This document shows positions 34,170 through 46,686 of a DNA stretch of 64,000 nt, piece after piece. The stretch spans positions 1,818,675 to 1,882,674 of the forward strand of contig MNCI01017913.1 of NCBI GenBank assembly GCA_015680685.1. The letters are read 5' to 3'. A program made the translations under genes and the position numbers. The notes under the pieces are model-generated. The model did no database searches. It was not told the DNA's origin and saw only the letters and a program-made list of their open reading frames with translations. This DNA is from Gnetum montanum (lineage: Eukaryota > Streptophyta > Gnetopsida > Gnetales > Gnetaceae). Positions within the stretch are counted from its first letter, which is position 1. The number at the start of each line of letters is the position of its first letter.

Positions 34170-36047
34170 ATGGCATTGAAAGGAAAACACATGTAGGAAG
34201 CAAGACCATCTCAACTAAGGAATAAACAATCTAGAATGAGAAGGAGCCAAGAACAAGCCCAAGATGAACCACTAGTCCTCTTAGGGAAGAGGCCAAGGTG
34301 GAATATATTCAATAGATTCTTGAACTAGCAGTAGCAACAAAACACTCCCATCAGTGTGATGCACTAGCTCAACAAGCATATCTCGAGGTGACCTTCATAG
34401 AAGCTTTCCTGAATTACATTAGAATGAGAAAGGTTCAAAAAATAGTACTTCAAAAGTTGATCTTTGGCCCTTTCCTAGAGCAAGAACCAAGAGAAGTGCA
34501 GGACCAACTAAGGGTCTCTTCCATGTGGCCAATCATCACTTCCATCAAAGAGTGGTACATAGGAAAAATATTCTTATTCTGGAACAATAGCTAAGCTAGT
34601 TCAATGATCAAATCATGCACATCTCAGTGTAAGCTATTTTTGAATTTCTCAGGTTGCTAGAAACAGAGGAAAGTCTTGCTAAAATTGCAATGTAGGTGGA
34701 TTTTAGTATCAGTAGTGCTATGGTGTCGACCACAAGGAGTTTGGCCCATTCACACTAGTAGAAAGGATCCACTATAATATTGTGGCCTTCCACATCAATC
34801 CCATAATGAGGCTAAGAAAAATCATTACCTTTTCTACCTAAGCATGTGCCACTCTAAGTGGGAGATTCCTTATCAACCTTCCATAGCTGATCTATCTAGA
34901 GAGGAAGAAGTAGTTTAAAGAAAATGAACATGGAATGAAGGAACTCCCCTTTCCATGTCTCATCATAAAACTTTGTTAGAGGGAAGAAATAGTCTATTAT
35001 ATGAATGATGCTATTAGTCATGCTTCAACTACTAATTAGATGAAAATGATGAAAGATAAAAAAACCTACAAGTATCATTCAAGAAGAGAAGCAAAAACCA
35101 CCACCTCCACTTGTCACTCAAACAACTATTCCAAACATTATAACAATAGCCCAAAAATTACATGAATACTAGAAATGGCTCTTGAGTGAACAAGAGCAAC
35201 AAGCAAGCATGAGAGATGGGGACTTGTCCATGTATATAATGGCAATGAGTCACCTAAATGAGATGGCCGAAATGAATAGCTTGATGGGTGGAGGTGGATC
35301 TATTTTTTTAGTCCAAAGAATGTAATTTCCTATAAGGTCAAATCCTAGTGCCAAAGAGGTCATTGTATCTGTTGTAGAATAGTAGTCACTCCTAGATATC
35401 TCTGCAAACTCTGTGACCTTCTCAATGCACATGGAGAAAGGTGAGGAGGTAATGTTATTAGTGATGTAGCACCAAGGGTAGGAGACTATAGTAGAGGTGG
35501 TTGCTGATCAAATTGTCAAAATGGGCAATGCACCTATGACATCTATACCAAATATCATTGCACTCAAGGAATCACAAGCAACATGATAAATGTAGAATAG
35601 CATGAAGAACTACTGGACCAACTAGTGGGATCAAGGGAACTACTTCAAAATGTCTTTAATCTTCCAAATAATATTATTACAACCTAGTTAGATCTACTAG
35701 AAGCAAGGGGAAAGAACATCATCTTGGAGAGACAACTCAAAATAGCCAAGGAATTGAATGAATAGTTGGCTACTAAAGTTTCCAACTTAAGAACCCAAAT
35801 TACCAACCCAACATTAATAAGAGATGAAGCTATTGAATAGCTTCACACTAGACTAAAAAGGGTTGAGGGTGCAATGGAGATTATAGTGTTCTACTAGTCC
35901 TTGGCAAAGGCCACATAGCATAAAGTTTAGAAGGCCTTGGATTAGACATGGTAGGATAATGTACAATTAACCATAGAGAACCATTGCCTACAAAATGTTG
36001 ATGAGCACAAACAATAATTAACTAACTTGATCCATCAATAATAGGAG
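34170..36047 (+). pseudogene. Extra reading frame 3' of integrase, first part
   Basis: The start is placed at ATG 34170 because tgactatagATGGC is matched by tgattatagATGGC at 61501-61514 in the related element. Readable pieces include MRRSQEQAQDEPLVLLGKRP, and on 34388-34594 EAFLNYIRMRKVQKI, LRVSSMWPIITSIKEWYIGK. Later come Glu/Lys/Leu-rich helical stretches such as RDEAIE.LHTRLKRVEGAME near 35830. Several shifts and stops occur. No signal peptide or membrane segment is seen, so it does not look like an envelope gene although it sits where Athila elements carry one. Function is unknown. It is interrupted by the chromovirus at 36048. Confidence 0.6.
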
Positions 36048-36557
36048 TGTGACAAACCATTCCTAGATGCCATAAAAATATGAACACGTAATTTATTACA
36101 TTCACTATTTTCTTATATAATATATTAGAAACATTATAAATACTTGATAAATAAATTAACTAGAAAATAAATAATTGGTACCAAAGAATAAAATAAGGAA
36201 AATGGAAAAATTATACTAATGGAAGAGAGTACTATAACACACTTTTTGAGTTATCTTCCTATGACACTTAAGCCTTAGAGGCAATCCAACACTACGACCA
36301 TGTTCGGTTGTCTTGCCAAAGGGGTGATTAGTCCCTTTTCATCCCACTTCACCTAGCTCTCATTACTTGCCTTTCCTAGCTCCACAACTGAATGCTTGGC
36401 ATGACGTCTAACCTTGACCTTAAATGGCATAGGTCAAACCCTTTTCCAAGGGATACATGAATAATCGTAACTCCTCATAACAAGGCGCCCCTTCATTAGA
36501 AGGTTAATTGCATTACTTATGGTTGTTTCCATCCTTAACAAGGGACAAGATGTTACA
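36048..36557 (-). repeat. 3' LTR of the minus-strand chromovirus
   Basis: It pairs with 50923-51433 and is also related, inverted, to 56540-56904 plus 63009-63138. On the plus strand it runs tgtgaca...gatgttaca. Just to its right, 36558-36571 (atctaccccccttaa on the plus strand) is the complement of a polypurine tract, as expected for a minus-strand 3' end. Confidence 0.92.
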
Positions 36558-36774
36558 ATCTACCCCCCTTAAGAATCTAGCTTATCCTTGAATGCTTCTT
36601 CTATATCCAATTGCTCAACTACTACTTCATTGTTATGCTCCTCACATTTAGTTCCTTTATTTTCCTCATTATCATCTATACAAATAAAAGATCAAAAACT
36701 ATAAACATAATTTATTACATCCATAAAAATATTATTTATTACTCAATATTATGATGATCAAAAAGTCAAGGATA

Positions 36775-38000
36775 AGTATTTAAAATAAACTCCTTGTTTT
36801 CCCATGTCTGTTGATCACAATTTGATGATTGAAAAAGTACTTTGTTGATAGTTTTATTTTATAATTTCTTGGTTCATTGGTTCTTAATAAAAATGGGCGT
36901 AACTTCAAAGTTGGCATTAGATCATAATGGCAAAGTATTCCAATCCAATAAATATGGTACATCATTTTCATGAAATTTCTTTAGCAAGCTCACATGAAAA
37001 ATTACATAAATTTATAAGTTTTCTAGAAGATTCAACCAATATGCTACTTCACCAATTATTTTAGATATTTCCAAAGGTCCATAAAAATATAGTTGCTAAT
37101 TTAGTATATTTTTCTAGTTTAAGAGAACTTCTAGTAGGTTTTACTCTTAATAATACTTGATCTACTATTTGGAATTCTTTTTAAAGTCAATGTTGATTTG
37201 CATATCCTTTATATTTATCTTCACTAGCTTGTAAATTTTTGTTTACTCTTGTGACAATTTTTTCCATGATTTTCATTTCTCCTTCCTTCCATTCTATTCT
37301 TAAGGTTGGATCTACCCAGGTTAATGGTGTACAACAATTACATCCATGTACTACTTCGAATGTATAGAATCTTGATAATTATTATTATAGGAAAATTCTA
37401 CCAAGTGTAAATAATTCTCCCATGTTTTTGGTCTACTCCTAAGATAGATTTGTAGGATATCTTCTAATATTTTATTCACATGTTTGGTTTGTCCATCAAT
37501 CTCAGGGTCATAAGCTATGCTAAATTTCAACTGGGTTCCAAGCTCTCTAAAGAAAGTTTTTCAAAATTTAGATATGAACTTGGGATCTCTATCCAAAGTG
37601 ATAGATTTTGAACAATAATGCAATTAAAATACTTCACGTATGAATTTTTTATGTTTATAGATTTGAAAGCTATAAAATGTGTCATCTTTGATAGGCGATC
37701 AACCATTACAAAAATTGAGTGATTTTCCTTTTTAGTTTTTAGTTATCCCACAATGAAATCCATAGTGTTATCTTTCCATTTCTAGGTTGGGACTTCCAAA
37801 GATTATAATAATCCACTAGGTTTCCTCTATTCAACTTTAATTTTTTGGCATGTTGGAAAATTTTTAATGTATGAGGAGATATCATTATTCATTACAAGAC
37901 AAATATAAGATTTTTAAATTATCATATAGGTCTTAATATAACCTAGGTGTCTTGTGTATGGTACTTCATGTGCTTCACAAACAACCTTAGTCTCCAATTT
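36775..38000 (-). pseudogene. Chromoviral integrase and chromodomain-like tail
   Basis: On the minus strand, the core reads MDFIVG near 37750, VDRLSKMTHFIAF, then DRDPKF (complement of about 37580-37600), SIAYDPEIDGQTK and NKILEDIL. At 36775-36940 a frameshifted block corresponds to the chromodomain seen better at 56206-56357 in the plus-strand copy (LLxNKTI, VLVQW-like, TWENKEFILNTYP). Many stops interrupt it. It follows RNase H directly. Confidence 0.8.
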
Positions 38001-38659
38001 TATTTTGGTATGCATACTCTTTGTTCTTTCATCAATAAACCATTAGAAGTAAGTTGATATTGAGGCTCATAGGAAATATTGGTTAAAATCATTTTAAAAT
38101 AAGGATCTTCTTTTATTTGTTCCTTGATTTCTTCTTCCATAGGGCTTGTTACTACACCTATCATTAAGTTCCACATTTGAGTAAGGGCATCAACTACCAA
38201 ATTTTTCATGCTAGGAATATATTTGATTTCAAAATCATATTCAGCCAATAATTCTATCCATCACCTTTGATGAGCATTCAAAATAGGTTGTGTTTCTAAA
38301 TATTCTAAAATTTTATGATCTATTTTTAGTACAAACCTTTTTCTACAAAGATAATATCTCCAAACATTCAAAGCATGAACAATTGCTAGTAACTCTAAAT
38401 CATGGATTGAGTAATTTAGCTCAACTCCTTGTAATTTACAAGATTCATAATATACCACTTTATCTTCTTTTGAAAGAACTACACTGATTCCTATTCCACA
38501 CGCATCTATGGATACTTCAAATGGTAATTCTTCATCCGAAATTTTTAAAATAGGTGCTATTATAAGTAGCATCTTTAATTTAAGAAAATATTCCTTACAT
38601 TTTTCATTGAATTTGAACACATGTTTCTTTTGGAAAAGGTCAATCAATGGGGCTACCAA
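38000..38659 (-). pseudogene. Chromoviral RNase H
   Basis: Two adjoining open stretches on the minus strand cover it. 38261-38659 has KHVFKFNEKCKEYFLKLK, APILKISDEELPFEVSIDA, GISVVLSKEDKVVYYESCKL, LELLAIVHALNVWRYYL and LKIDHKILEYLETQ. 38000-38248 continues with MAEYDFEIKYIPSMKNLVVD, ALTQMWN and the start of integrase. The catalytic D, E and D positions are in place. One stop separates the two stretches, making this the best-kept part of the element. Confidence 0.9.
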
Positions 38660-38749
38660 TGTAAAATAGTATTTAATGAAATATTGATAAAAACTAGTTA
38701 AACCTAAGAAACTATGAACTAATGTAACATCTTTTAATTCATGCCAATC

Positions 38750-38870
38750 CTAAATCACACTAATATTTGCTAGATTTACTTGCAATCCTTTATTGAAAAC
38801 TATATGTCCTAAGTATGAAAATTCTTCCTTAAAGAATTCACATTTATTCAATTTAGCTTTTAGTTGATTC
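38750..38870 (-). pseudogene. Chromoviral RT, C-terminal half (left of copia)
   Basis: The minus strand reads LLQNQLKAKLNKCEFFKEEF, then SYLGHIVFNKGLQVNLANI, the thumb-proximal RT motif KL.KC.F....YLGH.VS..G. It continues exactly from 45669-45780 across the copia element, because the gattc at 38866-38870 is repeated at 45669-45673. Confidence 0.92.
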
Positions 38871-39387
38871 TGTAACAATGTGATAGCTTTGGACAGCAAC
38901 ATCACAGTTTTCGTTGCTATCCATTGATAGCTTTCATTGCTATCCATTGACAGCTTACGTTGTTATCCTTGGCAAGCAACGTGTGGAAACGATTGTCATC
39001 GATTGCAACATATGGTGAAAACTCCTTGCAATCCATTCATTGTTATCTTGTAATGGTCTCATATTTTTCTAATGAATGGTAACTGATTCTGACGTCTTTT
39101 GGGTTCTTGATGGGAGAACAAGGCACGGGGAATCAATGGCAGTGTAGCAGTTCAGGTCCCTTTCACAGTCACTTATAGTCTACATACACCATCACCGCAG
39201 AGCGCCCATGTGAAAGAAGATCCGGAACATTTAGGCATCAATGACATCAATGGATGGAGGTCAGTTCGATCTATTTTTTAAATTGATTTGTGCATTTTTG
39301 TTTCATGCACATTTGTAGATTAAGAGATCTATTTTTACATGCTTCCACTTGTGCAATCTGGTTTTTGATGCCAAAATATTTCTAACA
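38871..39387 (+). repeat. 5' LTR of the copia element
   Basis: It is colinear with 45138-45668 except for 14 bp near 39015, where the 3' LTR carries an extra gattgcaatctatt. That extra block resembles a tandem duplication of the neighbouring gcaatccatt. Confidence 0.97.
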
Positions 39388-39389
39388 TT

Positions 39390-39401
39390 TGGTATCAGAG
39401 C
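39390..39401 (+). other. Primer-binding site (initiator tRNA-Met)
   Basis: tggtatcagagc begins three bases after the LTR end. This is the standard copia primer site, here perfectly kept. Confidence 0.95.
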
Positions 39402-40788
39402 ATGGTTGGATCTCTGCCTTGATGCTTAGTTTTGGTTTTCTGGGTTTTGCTGCATTGTTTCTGTCTGCAAATTTCTGCGATTTTTGTCTATGCATTTCGA
39501 GGTTTCTACAATTTTTGTCTGCATATTTTTATGATGTTAGTAGATCTAGTGAGATATGGAACCTTGATTTATGGTGCCCCTTTAGCCCAATTAGAATGAG
39601 TGCTTTAGTGTTTGGATCCTTGATTTTTCATGCTAGCCTTATGTTTTCTTCTGGCCATGGATCTGCTATCCTAAGAGAATGGTGCTATCTCAGGAAGTCT
39701 ATCCGATTGAGGTAGTGGGTGTTGTAGGAAGAATAAAGGATTGAATATTACTATTGCTATTTCTATAAGCGACTGTCAAAATTTAACAGAACCTTTGTAT
39801 TTCTACTACGATTTTGCTTGCCATAATTTTGAACATACCGATAAGTGATGCCTTGGTATTTTGAAATATCCTTTGACATGAAAAAGGAATTTTACTACAA
39901 TTTTGGACATTTGAATTTAAACTNNNNNNNNNNNNNNNNNNNNNNNNNNNNNNNNNNNNNNNNNNNNNNNNNNNNNNNNNNNNNNNNNNNNNNNNNNNNN
40001 NNNNNNNNNNNNNNNNNNNNNNNNNNNNNNNNNNNNNNNNNNNNNNNNNNNNNNNNNNNNNNNNNNNNNNNNNNNNNNNNNNNNNNNNNNNNNNNNNNNN
40101 NNNNNNNNNNNNNNNNNNNNNNNNNNNNNNNNNNNNNNNNNNNNNNNNNNNNNNNNNNNNNNNNNNNNNNNNNNNNNNNNNNNNNNNNNNNNNNNNNNNN
40201 NNNNNNNNNNNNNNNNNNNNNNNNNNNNNNNNNNNNNNNNNNNNNNNNNNNNNNNNNNNNNNNNNNNNNNNNNNNNNNNNNNNNNNNNNNNNNNNNNNNN
40301 NNNNNNNNNNNNNNNNNNNNNNNNNNNNNNNNNNNNNNNNNNNNNNNNNNNNNNNNNNNNNNNNNNNNNNNNNNNNNNNNNNNNNNNNNNNNNNNNNNNN
40401 NNNNNNNNNNNNNNNNNNNNNNNNNNNNNNNNNNNNNNNNNNNNNNNNNNNNNNNNNNNNNNNNNNNNNNNNNNNNNNNNNNNNNNNNNNNNNNNNNNNN
40501 NNNNNNNNNNNNNNNNNNNNNNNNNNNNNNNNNNNNNNNNNNNNNNNNNNNNNNNNNNNNNNNNNNNNNNNNNNNNNNNNNNNNNNNNNNNNNNNNNNNN
40601 NNNNNNNNNNNNNNNNNNNNNNNNNNNNNNNNNNNNNNNNNNNNNNNNNNNNNNNNNNNNNNNNNNNNNNNNNNNNNNNNNNNNNNNNNNNNNNNNNNNN
40701 NNNNNNNNNNNNNNNNNNNNNNNNNNNNNNNNNNNNNNNNNNNNNNNNNNNNNNNNNNTAGTGACATAAGAATGTTCATTTTGCAGCT
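39402..40788 (+). other. Copia leader with assembly gap 39924-40758
   Basis: About 520 bp of leader precede 835 unresolved bases. Open stretches over the leader are not supported as genes. ttttgcag directly before the gag start (40779-40786) resembles a splice acceptor, but this could be chance. Confidence 0.6.
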
Positions 40789-43700
40789 ATGCAACCTGTA
40801 AATTACTCTGACTTTAAATGTGACATTCCTGAATTGATGGGTGATAATTACAAGGTGTGAAAGGAGAGAATTCTCCTTCATTTAGGATGGATGGACACTG
40901 ATTATGCTATCCGTAAGGATGAACCACCTGCGGTTAATGCAACCAGCCATCTAGATGATATTGGTCTTTATGATAAATGGGAGCGATCTAATCGTCTCTG
41001 CATAATGTTCATAAAAACCAAGATCTCAGCTGGTATACTTGGATCATTGGAATAGTATATCAATGTGCACGCTTTGTTAAAAGCTATTGATGAACAATTT
41101 GAAACATCAGACAAAGCGTTGGCCAGCACCTTGATAATGAAGTTCTCATCCATGAAGCTCACTAGAATTGGTGGTGTGCGTGAGCACATCATGCACATGA
41201 GGGACATAGCAGCTCAACTAAAAACACTTGAGGTTGAGATGTCTGAATCTTTCCTTGTGCACTACATCCTAAACATGCTCCCACCGCAATATGGACCCTT
41301 TAAGATTTCTTACAACACACATAAGGACAAATGGTCAATTAATGAATTGATGATCATATGTGTGCAAGAAGAGGGTAGACTTTCCATGGAAGCAAAGGAA
41401 AGTGTGCATCTGGCCATGCAAGGAAAGAATACAAAACAAGTCAACACTAAAGGGAAGGGAAAAATCCCTCCACAAGCTAATATCAAGAAGGAATCTAGAT
41501 GCTTTTTCTGTAAAAAGAAAGGGCACATAAATAAAGATTACCTTAAACATCAGAGATGGCTTGAAAAGAAAGGTACTCAATCCTCATTTGTTTGTTTTGA
41601 ATCTAATATGGTTGATGTTAGTCATAACACATGGTGGATTGACTCCAGTTCTACAATCCATGTTACTAATTCCTTGCAAGGATTAGCAAATCTAAGGAAG
41701 CCAATAGGAAGTGAGTCATGCATCTATTCGGGCAACAAGATGCGCTCACATGTGGAAGCGATTGGCACATGCAAATTAGTTTTAAGTAGTGGTTTTGTTT
41801 TGGATTTGGAAAGGACATTTTACATTCCTTGTTTTTCAAGGAATTTAATTTCTGTATCAAGGCTTGTATCATCGGGATTTTCCTTTAACTTTTTAGATAC
41901 TATGTTCAGTTTATCTTATAGATCTGAAATAGTTGGAAATGGTACATTAACAGATGGTCTTTTTCAACTTAATTTACAAAACGACACTTCTTACACTTCT
42001 ATGCATGTTCATGCTGGCATTAAGCGATGTGTTATGAATGAGGAATCCTCTATGTTATGGCATCGTAGATTAGGCCATATCTCCATTGAGAGAATCAAGC
42101 GCTTGGTAACTGATGGAGTACTTAGTACTCTTGATTTTACTGACTTTGACACTTGTGTAAACTGCATAAAGGGAAAGCAGACCAATGTGTCAAAGAAAGG
42201 TGCCAAGAGGAGTTCTGCCATATTAGAAATCATACATACGGATATTTGTAGTCCAGATATGGATGCATATGATCAACGGTATTTCATTACCTTTATTGAT
42301 GACTACTCACGATACATGTATCTCTACTTGCTTCATCACAAAAATGAAGCTTTAGATGCCTTTAAGGTATTTAAGGCTGAAGTAGAGAAACAATGCGGTA
42401 AGCAAATAAAGATAGTGAGGTCTGATAGAGGTGGTGAATACTATGGTAGATACACTGATGATGGACAAGCACCTGGTCCCTTTGCTAAGTTTCTTCAAGA
42501 GCATGGGATTGTTGCCCAATACACTATGCCTGGTTCTCCGGACCAAAATGGTGTGGCAGAAAGAAGAAACCGAACATTATTGGACATGGTTCAGAGCATG
42601 CTTAGCAGCTCCAAGCTTCCTAAGTCTTTGTGGAATGAAGCCCTTAAGACGGCAGTGTATATATTAAACTGAGTTCCAACCAAGGCTATCTCTAAGACAC
42701 CATTTGAATTGTGTAAAGGTTGGAAACCGAGTTTGTGACATATACACATTTGGGGATGCCCGTCTGAGGTAAGAATCTATAATCCACAAGAGAAGAAGCT
42801 AGACCCTAGGACCATAAGTGGGTATTTCGTTGGATATGCCAAATGGTCTAAGGGATACAGATTTTATTGTCCATCACATACTACTAGGTTTGTGGAATCA
42901 AGGAATGCTAAATTTCTTGAGAATGACTTGATTAGTGGGAGTCATCATTCCTGGAACGAAATTCCAGCGACTGATCATGCGGATGCTCAACCATCTACTT
43001 CAAGTACTTGATTGATTTTTGTACACAACACACCTATAGTACAAATACGTGATGTACATGCACCAGTTGTTGAAGTTCCACAAACTGCTAGTCAAGACAT
43101 AGTAAATCCAGTTGAACAATAGATACTAGTTCCTATTGAACAACCCGTTGATCATCTTGCCCCTCAGGAGCCTGATGAACCAACATTAAGACGATCTACT
43201 AGAATAAAGCGATCAGCGATTCCTAGTGACTATATAGTGTATCTACAGGAATCTGACTACAACATAGGAGCCGAAAATGATCCTGACACGTTTTCACAAG
43301 CCATGAGTTGTAAGGAATCCGACTTATGGTATGATGCCATGAAAGATGAGATGAACTCTATGTCCACTAATGGAGTCTGGGATCTTGTCAAGTTTCCCAA
43401 TGGTGTTAAAGCCATAGGATCCAAATGGGTCTTCAAGACTAAAAGAGACTCCTTGGGCAACATTGAAAGATATAAGGCTAGACTTGTTGCCAAAGGGTTC
43501 ACTCAGCAGGAGGGAATAGATTACATGGAGACCTTTTCTCCTGTATCTAAGAAGGACTCCCTTCGTGTGATCATGGCATTGGTAGCTCACTTTGATTTTG
43601 AACTACATCAAATGGATGTGAAAACAGCATTCCTTAATGGTGATCTAGAGGAAGAGGTTTATATGAAACAACCTGAAGGATTCTCCTCTAATGATGGTGA

Positions 43701-44850
43701 GCAATTGGTATGCAAGCTTAAGAAGTCTATATATGGCTTGAAACAGGCCTCCCGTCAGTGGTATTTGAAATTCCATGATGTCATCACTTCATTTGGCTTT
43801 GAAGAAAACATCATGGATCAATGCATATACCAGAAGGTCAGTGGGAGTAAAATCTATTTTCTTGGCCTCTATGTGGATGATATCCTTCTTGCAACCAATG
43901 ATCATGAATTTTTATATGCGGTGAAACAATTTCTCTCTAATAATTTTGACATGCAGGATATGGGTGAGGCATCTAATGTCCTTGGCATTAAGATCCATAG
44001 GGATAGATCTAGATATATTCTGGGTCTATCGTAGGAAACCTATATTAATAAAGTTCTAGAGAGGTTTTGGATGAAAGATTATTCACCAAGTATTGCACCC
44101 ATTGTAAAGGGTGACAGGTTCAATTTGAACCAATGCCCTATGAATGATTTAGAGAAAAGTCACATAAACAACATTCCATATGCTTCAGCTGTTGGAAGCC
44201 TTATGTATGCTCAGGTCTACACATGACCTGACATTACATTTGTTGTGGGGATGTTGGGCCGATATCAGAGTAATCCAGGTATCGACCACTGGAAGGCTGC
44301 AAAGAAAGTCATGAGGTACCTTCAAGGTACAAAGGATTACATGCTTATGTATCGACAAACTGACCATTTGGAGGTGATTGGCTACTCCGATTCATACTTT
44401 GCTGGCTGCGTTGATTCCAGGAAATCAACATTAGGTTATGTTTTTATGCTAGTTGGAGGAGCCATCTCCTGGAGGGGTGGAAAGCAAACCTTGGTTGCTA
44501 CTTCCACAATGGAGGTAGAGTTCGTTTCTTGTTTTGAGGCTACTTCACATGGTGTATGGTTAAAGAGTTTCATATCAGGGCTTAGAATTCTGGATTCAAT
44601 ATCTAGGCCATTACAGATATTTTGTGACAATTCAGCTGCTGTCTTTATGGCTAAGAATAATAAGAGTGGCAGTCGAAATAAACACGTCGACATAAAGTAC
44701 TTAGCCATAAGGGATCGCATTAAAGAAAATAAAGTGGTCATAGATCATATCAGCACTGAATTAATGCTAGCTGATCCTTTGACCAAAGGAATGCCACCAC
44801 GGTCATTCAAGGATCATGTCACTCGGATGGGACTTGGTTCCATGATGTAA
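40789..44850 (+). pseudogene. Copia gag-pol polyprotein, one frame with 8 premature stops
   Basis: A single frame of 1354 codons runs from ATG 40789 to TAA 44848 with no frameshift. Premature stops lie at 40858, 41053, 42670, 42736, 43009, 43120, 44032 and 44224. Domains in order are: Gag N-terminus (NYSDFKCDIPELMGDNYK); a zinc knuckle near residue 238 (CFFCKKKGHINKDY, last Cys now Tyr); protease near residue 285 (WWIDSSST, where the catalytic D-S-G is D-S-S); GAG-pre-integrase (MLWHRRLGH); and integrase with Asp 485, Asp 546 and Glu 591 in place. RT follows with FLNGDLEEEVYMKQPEGF and YVDDILLAT (Asp near residue 1030), then RNase H (SDSYFAGC, DNSAA, ADPLTKGM). Stops and motif losses are all single transitions. 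It is non-functional by itself. Confidence 0.95.
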
Positions 44851-45137
44851 TATGTTGTACAACATTACAGTGTTAATGAAACTCTATTCAGTTGTGCGTT
44901 TTCTCATACAGTTGCGCATAAAGTCATTAGAGAACACACACATAAGGTCGGACCGCGAATAAACATTGGGTTTGTTCATACAGTTAAAGTTACCATATAA
45001 AGGAATTAACTTTGAGAAATAATACATTATAATACATGGAAGATACTACTCGCATTAAGAGGAACTATCGTCATGATTCATGTATTTGTTTCTTGAAAGT
45101 TGGATATTAGAATAAATTTGGAGACCAAGTGGGAGAT
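44851..45137 (+). other. Copia 3' untranslated region and polypurine tract
   Basis: No coding. The tract aagtgggagat at 45128-45137 lies immediately before the 3' LTR and is the usual plus-strand primer for copia elements. Confidence 0.85.
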
Positions 45138-45668
45138 TGTAATAATGTGATAGCTTTGGACAGCAACATCACAGTTTTCATTGCTATCCATTGACAGCTT
45201 TTGTTGCTATCCATTAACAACTTACATTGCTATCCTTGGCAAGCAACGTGTGGAAACGATTGTCATCGATTGCAACATATGGTGACAACTCCTTGCAATC
45301 CATTGATTGCAATCTATTCATTGTTATCTTGTAATGGTCTCATATTTTTCTAATGAATGGTAACTGATTCTGACGTCTTTTGGGTTCTTGATGGGAGAAC
45401 AAGGCACGGGGAATCAATGGCAGTGTAGCAGTTCAGGTCCCTTTCACAGTCGCTTACAGTTTGCATACACCATCACCGCAGAGCACCCGTGTGAAAGAAG
45501 ATCTGAAACATTCAGGCATCAATGGAACCAATGGCTGGAGGTTAGTTCGATCTATTTTTCAAATTGATTTTTGCATTTTTGTTTCATGCACATTTGTAGA
45601 TTAAGAGATCTGTTTTTACATGCTTCCGCTTGTGCAATCCGGTTTTTGAAGCCGAAAGATTTCTAACA
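45138..45668 (+). repeat. 3' LTR of the copia element
   Basis: It matches 38871-39387 and is 14 bp longer because of a local duplication near 45306-45319. It ends taaca, followed by the gattc duplication. Confidence 0.97.
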
Positions 45669-46149
45669 GATTCTCTTTAAGAATTTCCATTGTAGTTTTC
45701 AAATGTTTGATATGTTCTTCTTTTGACTTAGAATAAATAAGTATATCATCCATAAATAATATAACAAATTGATCAAGTATTCATGAAAAATATTATTCAT
45801 TAATGTCATGAATGTTGTAGGTGCAATAGTTAATCCAAATAGCATGACAAAAAATTCATATAATCCATATCTGGTTCCAAAATTAGTTTTCTCAATATCT
45901 TTCTCCTTAATCCTTATATGGTGATAGCCTGATTTTACTCAATCTTTGAGAAATAACATGCACCTGTAAGTTGATCAAATAAATCATCGATCCTAGGTAA
46001 AGGATAAGCATTTTTAATCATCACTTTATTCAATGCTCTATAATTAATGCATAATCTTAGTGTACCATCTTTTTTTTAACAAATAAAATTGGTGCACCCC
46101 AAGGTTTAATTTTTCCTTCTTCCAATAATTAGTCTAATTGTACTTTTAA
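45669..46149 (-). pseudogene. Chromoviral RT, N-terminal half (right of copia)
   Basis: The minus strand next to the copia element reads [20 protein letters not shown] then [13 protein letters not shown], with an intact MDD box. Further right the earlier RT blocks are present with stops and shifts: a start with [11 protein letters not shown]-like text, and a LIDQL..ACYFS block. Together with 38750-38870 it makes one RT domain split by the insertion. Confidence 0.9.
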
Positions 46150-46686
46150 TTATTTTAATTCAAAATTAGAAGGTCCATAAGGAGCTTTGGATATAGGTTG
46201 TATACCAAGAAAAATATCAATGGCATTCTTGATAGTTCTTTTCGAAAGTAGTTCTCTAGTTTCATCAAATACTGAATCTTTATAGCCCTTAAGTTCATTT
46301 GGGATCTCAAGACCTGAAGATATCTGAGGTTGGGTTACTTTGACAACAAAGATCATAGAACCTTTTTTTACTAATCTTTTAGCTTTCTTAAGAGTTATCA
46401 TATGAATTTTCTTTGTTGTTCCTACCCCCCTTAGAACCCTGACTCTGTTAGCGGTTGGAACTTTTAAAACATGACTTCCAAAGTGGGCAGTAACAACAAA
46501 TATTTGTATGAAAGAAATTCCTAAAATTACATCAACATCACTTAGTTCAAATTCAAAAAATTCATCAACAAAAGGCATTTTTTGCAAGATAAATTTAATT
46601 TCTCCATACCTGGTATGTTTGCTCATAGTTGTTCCATCTACTAGTTCTATCTTAATAATTTTCTTCAAAGGTAAACTTAATTTCAA
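46150..46686 (-). pseudogene. Chromoviral protease and linker to RT
   Basis: A 178-codon open stretch on the minus strand carries KIELVDGTTMSKHTRYGEI, FVDEFFEFELSDVDVILGIS (the FL-x-L...D.ILG..W end of the retropepsin fold), then a VLRGVGTTKK linker. It ends NAIDIFLGIQPISKAPYGPS, the well-known lead-in to RT. The active-site D-S/T-G lies to the right, past 46690 (near 46710-46735), in broken frame. Confidence 0.85.

Larger units (their letters stand above)
38871..45668 (+). mobile_element. Ty1/copia LTR retrotransposon, full length, nested
   Basis: LTRs of 517 bp (38871-39387) and 531 bp (45138-45668) begin TGTAA and end TAACA. They are flanked by a perfect 5-bp duplication gattc (38866-38870, 45669-45673). 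Primer site, one gag-pol frame and polypurine tract are all present. The LTRs differ at about 32 of 517 sites by eye (about 6%, mostly transitions) plus a 14-bp indel. That makes it the youngest insertion in the window whose LTR divergence was counted. Confidence 0.97.

Noticed and set aside
39389-39715. 108-codon open stretch in the copia leader
   Set aside because: It starts without ATG, overlaps the primer-binding site and has no Gag similarity. The real frame starts at 40789.
39845-40881. Long open stretches on both strands across 39845-40881
   Set aside because: They run through the 835-base assembly gap. The open frame is an artefact of unknown bases.
42009-44741. Minus-strand open stretches opposite copia pol (for example 43324-43590 and 44436-44741)
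   Set aside because: They are shadows of the plus-strand polyprotein, which has every expected domain.
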